A stretch of 64,000 bases of DNA from Acidobacteriota bacterium (lineage in GTDB: Bacteria; Acidobacteriota; Thermoanaerobaculia; UBA5066): positions 219,864-283,863 of the forward strand of contig JAKOVQ010000014.1 in NCBI GenBank assembly GCA_029781975.1. The letters are read 5' to 3'. A program made the position numbers and the translations under genes. Below are positions 58,501 to 64,000 of the stretch, in pieces. How positions within the stretch are numbered: the first letter of the stretch is position 1; every line of letters begins with the position of its first letter. Below the pieces are notes generated by a model, which worked only from the letters and a program-made list of their open reading frames with translations, was not told the origin of the DNA and searched no databases.

Positions 58501-59169
58501 TCAGGCGGAGGCCACGACGGGGGCCACCGGGCTCAGGCGGAGCGCGGCCGGCATCCGGCGCGTGAGGGCGGCCGGCCCCTCGAAGGCCAGCCGGCCCGAG
58601 CGGACGGCGTCCTTCAGCGACAGGCGCCCGAGCCAGACCTGGTAGAGCGAGGCGACGTCGGAGGCGATCGTCACGTCGACCTCGTAGCCGGGATCGGTCA
58701 GGCAGACCGACGGCGAGCCGGACTCGACCACGATCCAGAACGACCGGCGATCGTCGCGGAACCGGATCCGGAAGACCTGCCTCTTGCCCGGGAACCCGGA
58801 GACGTCCAGGCCCTTGTGGATCCACCAGACCAGGAGCTCGGCGTCGAGCTCGTCCCGTTCCGGGTCGCCGAAGGTCCAGCGGGCTCCCCACGCGCCGATC
58901 CCGAAGACGATCGGCTCCAGCTCGCGACCGGACCGGGTGAGGAGGTACTCGCCGCGGACCCGCTCGACGACGCCGGCCCGCTCGAGCTGGCGCAGCCGCT
59001 TCGCCAGGAGGCTCCGGGAGAGGCCCGGGAGGCCGCGCGAGAGGTCGTTGAACCGCGTCGCGCCGACGAGCATGTCGCGGACGATCAGCAGGGACCACCG
59101 CTCGCCGAGGACGTCGAGCGCCCGCGAGATCGGGCAGTACTGGCCGTAGCCGGCCTTCCGTTCGCTCAC
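58501..59169 (-). CDS. HxlR-family regulator with C-terminal SCP2-like domain
   Basis: A 222-aa regulator. Residues ~10-100 are the HxlR winged helix (Y-C-P-I-S-R-A-L-D-V-L-G-E-R-W-S-L-L-I-V-R-D-M-L, F-N-D-L-S-R-G-L-P-G-L-S-R-S-L-L-A-K-R-L). The Cys near residue 12 is the typical redox- or aldehyde-sensing position. The rest has an SCP2-like sterol-carrier fold (L-S-L-K-D-A-V-R-S-G-R-L-A-F-E-G). GTG 59169 follows GAGGTG. It is divergent from an acyl-CoA dehydrogenase with a palindrome between them. Confidence 0.9.
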   Translation of the reverse strand: MSERKAGYGQYCPISRALDVLGERWSLLIVRDMLVGATRFNDLSRGLPGLSRSLLAKRLRQLERAGVVERVRGEYLLTRSGRELEPIVFGIGAWGARWTFGDPERDELDAELLVWWIHKGLDVSGFPGKRQVFRIRFRDDRRSFWIVVESGSPSVCLTDPGYEVDVTIASDVASLYQVWLGRLSLKDAVRSGRLAFEGPAALTRRMPAALRLSPVAPVVASA

Positions 59170-59207
59170 GCCGTCACCTCGGTGGGCCACCCCCAGGTAC
59201 AGATTCT

Positions 59208-59222
59208 AGACCGGCCCGGTCT
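59208..59222. promoter_or_regulatory. Palindromic candidate operator between hxlR-like and acyl-CoA dehydrogenase genes
   Basis: AGACCGGCCCGGTCT is a perfect 15-nt palindrome (7-nt arms, 1-nt centre) about 40 nt from the regulator start and about 50 nt from the dehydrogenase start. The position suits an operator used by the regulator on both genes. Confidence 0.55.
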
Positions 59223-59269
59223 CCGTTCTGAACTGGCCCCCGGCGGGGAGCGTCCCCATCTTCGGGAGC

Positions 59270-60415
59270 ATGAAGACGACAGCCGACCTCACCGAACCGA
59301 CGACACGGACCGACTGGGCCGCCCTCGCCCGGGAGGTCGCCGCCGCCCTCGAGCCGGGCGTCGCCGAGCGCGACCGCCTCGGCGAGATCTCCGTCGCCGC
59401 CTTCGAGACGCTGAGGGCGACGGGCCTGACGAGCGCCCTGGTCCCGGCCGAGCACGGCGGCGGCGGGGCGTCGCACGCCGAGATGGGCCAGGTCCTCCGC
59501 GAGCTCGGCCGGCGCGATCCCGCGACGGCCGTCACGCTCTCGATGCACGCCCACCTCGTCGCCACGCAGGTCTGGCGGCACCGCCACGGGATGGACGCCT
59601 CCGGGGTGTTCCGCAAGGTCGCCGTCGACCACGCCGTCCTGATCAGCACCGGGGCCTCCGACTGGCTCGGCTCGAGCGGCAGCGCGCGCCGGGTCGACGG
59701 CGGATGGGTGGTCGACGCCCGCAAGGCGCCCGCGAGCGGGTGCGAGGTCGGCCACGTCCTGGTGACGAGCATCCGCTGGGACGACGGGCCCGGCGGCCCG
59801 CGCGTCCTCCACTGCTCGGTGCCGATGAGCGCCGAGGGCGTCCGGATCGAGAGGACGTGGGACACGCTCGGGCTCCGCGCCACCGGCTCCCACACCGTCG
59901 TGCTCGACGGCGTCTTCGTCCCCGACGCCGCCGTTTCGCTCGACCGCCCCGCCGACCGGTGGCACCCGGTCTGGAGCACCGTCCTCGGCTCGGCGATGCC
60001 GCTGATCCTGTCGGCCTACCTCGGGATCGCCGACGCCGCCGTCGCGCTCGCGCGGGCGGCCGCGGCGGGACGGACCGAGCCCCACGTGCTCCAGCTCCTC
60101 GGCGAGATGCTCAACGCCCACACGACGGCCGACGACGTCGTCGCCGCGATGTACCGGGACTCGGACGACCTCCGGTTCCCCAACACCGACGAGCACGCGA
60201 GCCGGACCCTGAGCCGCAAGACCGTGGCCACCGAGGCCCTGATCGACACCGTCCGCCTGGCCCTGGAGGTGACGGGGGGCTCCGGCTACACGCGCGGCTC
60301 GCACGTCGAGCGCCTCTTCCGCGACGTCCATGGCTGCCTCTTCCACCCCCTCCCCCGCGCCAAGCAGACCCAGCTGACCGGCCGCGTGGCGCTGGGCCTC
60401 AGCCCGACGCCCTGA
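59270..60415 (+). CDS. Acyl-CoA dehydrogenase family protein
   Basis: A 381-aa flavoenzyme. The N-terminal helical domain includes L-V-P-A-E-H-G-G-G-G-A-S-H-A-E-M. The middle beta domain has T-W-D-T-L-G-L-R-A-T-G-S-H-T-V-V-L-D-G-V-F-V-P. The C-terminal helical domain ends V-T-G-G-S-G-Y-T-R-G-S-H-V-E-R-L-F-R-D-V-H-G. The T-G-G-x-G-Y and R-x-x-R-D motifs are family-typical. The exact catalytic Glu position is not certain, and it may be a flavin monooxygenase-type (HpaB-like/DszC-like) relative. Likely controlled by the divergent regulator. Confidence 0.88.
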   Translation: MKTTADLTEPTTRTDWAALAREVAAALEPGVAERDRLGEISVAAFETLRATGLTSALVPAEHGGGGASHAEMGQVLRELGRRDPATAVTLSMHAHLVATQVWRHRHGMDASGVFRKVAVDHAVLISTGASDWLGSSGSARRVDGGWVVDARKAPASGCEVGHVLVTSIRWDDGPGGPRVLHCSVPMSAEGVRIERTWDTLGLRATGSHTVVLDGVFVPDAAVSLDRPADRWHPVWSTVLGSAMPLILSAYLGIADAAVALARAAAAGRTEPHVLQLLGEMLNAHTTADDVVAAMYRDSDDLRFPNTDEHASRTLSRKTVATEALIDTVRLALEVTGGSGYTRGSHVERLFRDVHGCLFHPLPRAKQTQLTGRVALGLSPTP

Positions 60416-60476
60416 AGGGGTCCGGCCCGCAGTCAGGCCGATCCGCAACACCCGCAGCGGTCCGCGGGCGCCGGGC

Positions 60477-62537
60477 CTACAGCCGTCCCGCCGGGTCGCG
60501 CGCGAAGACGACGGGGACCGCCCAGTCGAGGTCGTCGGGACCCGCGGCGGTGGCGACGGCGAGGCGGGCCTCGCGCGCGGCGTCGCCGAGGGCGTGGCCG
60601 AGGGCGAGGGAGCGGTAGAGCTCGCGGGCGAAGACGACCGCGGAGCCGTCGAGGACGCTGTACTGGTTGGCGACGACGGCGGGGAGGCCGCCGGCGACGA
60701 GGGCGGGGGCGACGCCGCGGTTGAAGTCGGTCCGGCCGCCGCGCCCGCTCTCGCAGGCGTTGAGGCAGACGAGGCGGAGGCCCCGGCCGCAGAGGAGCTG
60801 CCTGAGCCGCGGGGCGTCGACGCGGCGCGGGCGGCCCCCGTCGCCCTCGAAGAGGAGGGCGCCGCTCCGGCGCTCCTCGTCGTACTCGCCGTGGCCGACG
60901 AAGTGGAGGACGTCGTACCGGCCGCTCGAGAGGAGCTGGTGGAGCTTCTCCGGCGCCGGCGTCTGGGTGACGGCGAGGCGCGCGCTCCCCGAGTCGACGA
61001 GCGGGGCGAAGGCCGCCTGGAGGGCCGCGGCCTCCTCCTCCCACGCGAGGCGCGCGGCGGATGCGGGCTGCGAGACGGCGAGGAGGACGGAGAGGGGGCG
61101 CCGGCGGGCGGCGAGCGCCTCGGCCGGGACGGAGGTGACGACGTTGCGGACGACGTTCACCTCCTCGAGGGCGAGGAAGCTCCTCCGGAGCGGGTCGAAG
61201 GCGAGCTCCCACGGCTTGTCGGCCACCCAGTCGATGAGGGAGGTGAAGACGAGGTCGAGGCGCGCCGAGCCGGGGGCGGCGCGCGCCATGTCGTAGAGGC
61301 GGCGGACCTCCCCGGGGAAGAGCGTGGCGAAGAGGAGCGCCCCCAGCCCCTCCAGCGCGCGGCCGCGCGGGGCGCGGGCCCCGGGGCGCCCCTCGAAGGC
61401 GGCGCGGATCTCCTCGTGCGCGCGGATGATGTCGCGCCAGTGGGCCCCCTTCCGCTCGAAGCGGGCGACGACGCGGGCGCTGCCGAAGCGGGCGAGGAGG
61501 AGGGGAACGGACGAGCTCCCGCCCTCGGCCGGCAGGAGGGTCAGCTCCAGCGGCTCGCGCGCGGCGGCCCCGAGAGGGCGGCCGGCCGGGGAGCGGCGCG
61601 CGCGCGCGGCGGGACGGGAAGCGGGGGCGGGAGCCGCAGGGACCGCGGGAACCGTGGGAACCGTGGCCTCGGCCCCCGGAGTCTCCGCGGGGCGCCCTCC
61701 CCTCCCGCCGCGCCGCGCCTCGACCCCCGCCCCCTCGGGGCTCTCGCCCCGGAGCGCCTTCACGAGGAAGGCCGCGGCCTCGGGGCGGTCGAAGAGGTTG
61801 CAGTGGTGGACGGAGGCGCGCGGGTCGAGGCGGCCGCCGGGGCCGAAGAAGCCGAGCCGCTCGCGCGGGATGGCGCCGCCGTCGCGCGAGGAGAGGACCC
61901 AGCCGCCGTCGGTGGGGACGACGAGGTCGTGCGGGCCGCCGAAGAAGAGGTCGGCCCCCATGTCGGCGAGGCGCGGGACGAGGCCGGCCGCCGGGCGGAA
62001 CGAGGTGACGAGGGCCGAGTAGGGAGCGGGGTCTGCCGTCCCCGCCAGGGTGCCGATCGCCGCGCCGGCCGCGTCCATCGCGTGGAGCCCCGGCACCTCG
62101 CCGCCGACGCGGCGCGCGAGCCAGAGGAGCGCCTCGAGGACGAAGTCGAGGAGGAGGACGAGCGGCCCTCTCGGAAAGAGGTCGGCGAGGTTGAGGAGCC
62201 AGCCGACCGTCTCCTCCCACCGGGCGGGCGTCGCGAGCGGGGTCCCGAGGTTGGGGACGGCCGCGAGGACGCCGCGCCCCAGGAGGAATCGGGAGGCGGC
62301 CGGGCCGAGGGCGTCGCGCCGCTCGTGAAGGGTCCTCAGGACGAGACCGCCGCGCGAGTGGGTGACCGCGTCGAAGAGGAAGGGTCCGGTCGCGCCGGAG
62401 GCGGCCGGCGGACACCCGACCGCCTCGAGGCCGGCGAGGAGGTCGCGGGCATTCTCCTCGGGGGCTTTCCCGACGGTGAAGTGCTGGAGTCCTGCGACGC
62501 GGTCGCCGTAGAGGGGCCGGAGCGTCTCGAGGAACCG
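60477..62537 (-). CDS. CHAT-domain caspase-like protease, C-terminal part of a frameshifted gene
   Basis: Continues the gene starting at 63175 in another frame. It begins R-F-L-E-T-L-R-P-L-Y-G-D-R-V. The lipase nucleophile elbow is in D-A-V-T-H-S-R-G-G-L-V. The C-terminal ~300 residues form a CHAT domain: L-H-F-V-G-H-G-E-Y-D-E-E with the catalytic His (about composite residue 760) and L-N-A-C-E-S-G-R-G-G with the catalytic Cys (about 807). A Pro/Ala-rich linker joins the halves. No start codon with a ribosome site is found in this frame, so it is not an independent gene. CHAT proteases can cleave partner proteins; the target here is unknown. Confidence 0.85.
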   Translation of the reverse strand, partial: RFLETLRPLYGDRVAGLQHFTVGKAPEENARDLLAGLEAVGCPPAASGATGPFLFDAVTHSRGGLVLRTLHERRDALGPAASRFLLGRGVLAAVPNLGTPLATPARWEETVGWLLNLADLFPRGPLVLLLDFVLEALLWLARRVGGEVPGLHAMDAAGAAIGTLAGTADPAPYSALVTSFRPAAGLVPRLADMGADLFFGGPHDLVVPTDGGWVLSSRDGGAIPRERLGFFGPGGRLDPRASVHHCNLFDRPEAAAFLVKALRGESPEGAGVEARRGGRGGRPAETPGAEATVPTVPAVPAAPAPASRPAARARRSPAGRPLGAAAREPLELTLLPAEGGSSSVPLLLARFGSARVVARFERKGAHWRDIIRAHEEIRAAFEGRPGARAPRGRALEGLGALLFATLFPGEVRRLYDMARAAPGSARLDLVFTSLIDWVADKPWELAFDPLRRSFLALEEVNVVRNVVTSVPAEALAARRRPLSVLLAVSQPASAARLAWEEEAAALQAAFAPLVDSGSARLAVTQTPAPEKLHQLLSSGRYDVLHFVGHGEYDEERRSGALLFEGDGGRPRRVDAPRLRQLLCGRGLRLVCLNACESGRGGRTDFNRGVAPALVAGGLPAVVANQYSVLDGSAVVFARELYRSLALGHALGDAAREARLAVATAAGPDDLDWAVPVVFARDPAGRL

Positions 62538-63175
62538 TGCGTGGCGAGCTCGCCGAAGCCGCCCGCCGTGTGGGAGAAAGTGCCGTGGACGAGGAGGAGG
62601 TTGCGGGCCGGGGGCGGCGCGAGGAGGCCGGCGGGCAGGGGCGGGAGGGTTCCGGACCTCAGCCCCTCCGGCGTCACGTGGACGAGCCCCTCGGAGAGGC
62701 CCCGCGCGCGCCAGAGCCGCTCCTCGAAGGCGCGGGCGAGGCCGGGGAGCGTGATCGTCCCGAGGCCGGACGCCGCCGCGGCGAGGCGGAGGACGAAGAG
62801 GCGGGTGGCGCGGACGGCCCCTCGGCGCGCCAGAGGAACCGGCTTCAGCGGGACCTCGATGGAAATCGTGGCCCCCGGAGCCCCAGGCGCTCCCGGGGCC
62901 CCCGCGGACGCCCGCCGCGCCTCGGGCTCGGCGCGACGCCCCGACGGCGGGCCCCCCGGGGGCGCCGGGGCCTTGTGAACCGTGAGGGCGCCGGAGGGAT
63001 GCCGCGCGACGACGAGGAGGTCGAGCGGGTCGACCCCTTCGACCGTGACGACCGCGGGGGGCGGCTGCGCCCCGGCCGGCCCGCGCCGCGCGGGGATCGC
63101 CTCCTCCACGCGCAGGAGATCGAGCCGGCCGTCCTCCAGCAGGCGCGAGACGAGCGGATCGGACGGGTGGGCCAT
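62336..63175 (-). CDS. N-terminal part of the hydrolase-CHAT gene (frameshifted near 62537)
   Basis: ATG 63175 follows GGAGGAGAG. The product starts M-A-H-P-S-D-P-L-V-S-R-L-L-E-D-G-R-L-D-L-L-R-V and reaches N-L-L-L-V-H-G-T-F-S-H-T-A-G-G-F-G-E-L, the oxyanion strand of an alpha/beta-hydrolase (DUF7379-like lipase). It then runs into low-complexity sequence to a stop at 62336. Sensible coding resumes in the other minus frame at 62537. From 63175 to 60477 is 2699 nt, one short of 900 codons, so one lost base explains it. No slippery heptamer is present. Confidence 0.85.
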   Translation of the reverse strand: MAHPSDPLVSRLLEDGRLDLLRVEEAIPARRGPAGAQPPPAVVTVEGVDPLDLLVVARHPSGALTVHKAPAPPGGPPSGRRAEPEARRASAGAPGAPGAPGATISIEVPLKPVPLARRGAVRATRLFVLRLAAAASGLGTITLPGLARAFEERLWRARGLSEGLVHVTPEGLRSGTLPPLPAGLLAPPPARNLLLVHGTFSHTAGGFGELATHGSSRRSGPSTATASQDSSTSPSGKPPRRMPATSSPASRRSGVRRPPPARPDPSSSTRSPTRAAVSS

Positions 63176-63308
63176 CTCTCCTCCGGGCGGTTGGGGCTCC
63201 GGCGATGGTAGCAGCGCGCCGGACGCGGGCCGCGACGTTCGGGCCGCGTCCTCCGAGCCGCTGAGCCCGGCCGGCGCCCCCCGACCGCGCGACAATGGGA
63301 GCGTGCCG

Positions 63309-64000
63309 ATGCCTCTCGCCGCGTCCGAGGCCGCCCTTCCCCTCCTGGCCGCCCTCGCAGCCGTCCTCGTCGGCTGCGCGTCGGAGCTGCCGCCGCCCAA
63401 GGGGGCCTGGCCCGTCGAGGTCCACGGCCACCGCGGCGCGCGCGCCCTGGCCCCCGAGAACACCCTCCCCTCCTTCGCGAAGGCCCTCGAGGCGGGCGCG
63501 GAGGGGATCGAGCTCGACGTCTGCGCCACGGCGGACGACGTCCTGGCCGTGACGCACGACCCGCTCGTGAACGCGAAGCTCTGCCGGTACGACGACGGGA
63601 GCCCGGTGCCCCACCGGCTGGCCGTCCGGAGCCTGACCTTCGCCGACCTCGAGCGGCTCGACTGCGGGAGCCTGCCGAACGAGAAGTTCCCCGGCCAGGC
63701 GCCGGTGCCGGGGACCCGGATCCCGTCGCTGGACCAGCTCCTCGACTGGCTGGCCGCCTCGCCTCTTCCCGCGGCGCGGACGGTGAAGCTCGACGTGGAG
63801 GCGAAGGTGCCGAAGCACGGCGAGGGGCCCGCGGTGGCGCCCGACCTCCTCGCACGGCTCGTGGTCGAGACGCTCGCGCGGCACGGGATGACCGGACGGG
63901 CGACCCTCCTGTCGTTCGACCCGCGCGTCCTGGCGGCGGCGCACCGGCTCGAGCCGTCGCTCCCGACCTGCCTCAACGTCGACGACCCCTACGCGGACCT
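63309..64000 (+). CDS. Glycerophosphodiester phosphodiesterase lipoprotein (3' end outside the window)
   Basis: The gene runs off the window; about 230 residues are visible. A lipoprotein signal ends L-V-G-C near residue 22. The GDPD core begins H-G-H-R-G-A-R-A-L-A-P-E-N-T-L-P-S-F, with E-G-I-E-L-D-V and V-T-H-D-P following, so the catalytic His pair and metal-binding Glu/Asp are present. It hydrolyses glycerophosphodiesters to glycerol-3-phosphate and an alcohol at the cell envelope. ATG 63309 lies 7 nt after GGGAG; GTG 63303 is an alternative. Confidence 0.93.
   Translation, partial: MPLAASEAALPLLAALAAVLVGCASELPPPKGAWPVEVHGHRGARALAPENTLPSFAKALEAGAEGIELDVCATADDVLAVTHDPLVNAKLCRYDDGSPVPHRLAVRSLTFADLERLDCGSLPNEKFPGQAPVPGTRIPSLDQLLDWLAASPLPAARTVKLDVEAKVPKHGEGPAVAPDLLARLVVETLARHGMTGRATLLSFDPRVLAAAHRLEPSLPTCLNVDDPYAD

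Noticed and set aside
62533..62545. Programmed -1 frameshifting in the hydrolase-CHAT gene
   Set aside because: The local sequence has no slippery X-XXY-YYZ heptamer; a lost base explains the shift more simply.
1..64000. CRISPR arrays, tRNA or rRNA genes, IS elements
   Set aside because: No regularly spaced direct repeats, cloverleaf-like segments, rRNA-like conserved blocks or transposase motifs were seen on reading both strands.

Overview
The window is very G+C-rich coding DNA from a Gram-negative bacterium: it has TolC-type outer-membrane, RND and lipoprotein genes, and frequent GTG starts (also TTG, and possibly one CTG). Nothing fixes the phylum. The mix of proteins would suit an Acidobacteriota-like soil, sediment or metagenome-derived genome, but that is inference. 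Genes are tightly packed, with many 1-4 nt overlaps between co-directional genes. No rRNA, tRNA or CRISPR array was seen.

Layout. 1-5.1 kb: the end of a YceH-like gene, a small unknown protein, and an SNF2 helicase coupled to a SWIM zinc-finger protein. 5.1-9.7 kb: a giant CPBP membrane protease with PepSY-like ectodomains, a secreted c-type cytochrome and a small Cys-containing protein. 9.7-17.9 kb: minus-strand metabolic and membrane genes (DUF99, cupin, GNAT-SRPBCC fusion, APC permease, GNAT, thioesterase, YetF, lipoprotein, alpha/beta hydrolase, VOC, SdpI-like). 17.9-23.7 kb: a CocE-type hydrolase, a Fes-like esterase, a GNAT-VOC fusion, an orphan membrane protein and another GNAT. 23.8-30.6 kb: a copper/silver efflux operon (Cys-rich secreted protein, CusC, CusB, CusA). 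CusA keeps the three methionines of the Cu(I)/Ag(I) site. 30.8-36.7 kb: secreted and lipoprotein genes, a DinB-like enzyme, a possible NlpC/P60-like protein, DUF2277, a methyltransferase and an ArsR-SRPBCC pair with a clear operator. 36.7-44.9 kb: DUF3592, an ECF42-type sigma factor with its DGPF/YCII partner, an HlyD-ABC-ABC2 exporter operon, a cysteine synthase family enzyme and a DUF5694 protein.

45-49.3 kb differs from the rest. It has lower G+C in parts, wider spacing, and small minus-strand genes (PhnB-like, CPBP protease, VOC, a solo methionine aminopeptidase, HigBA). Three structured repeats sit just downstream of coding sequence in the same orientation and share a GCAGCGGAC core. The best one, behind higA, looks like an integron attC site. 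No integrase is visible, so this is a candidate integrase-less cassette array (CALIN).

49.4-64 kb: a DinB-like DUF1572 protein, a CDGSH/4Fe-4S fusion, a large secreted PHP-domain protein with Ig and jelly-roll modules, a CcsB-CcsA cytochrome c biogenesis fusion, a PAS-PAS-GGDEF cyclase, GNAT, YcxB-like, an HxlR regulator divergent from an acyl-CoA dehydrogenase, a lipase-like/CHAT-protease fusion broken by one frameshift, and the start of a glycerophosphodiesterase lipoprotein.

The most notable signals are the attC-like array, the hydrolase-CHAT fusion, and a recurring -10-like box about 6 nt upstream of start codons, which suggests that leaderless mRNAs are common here.
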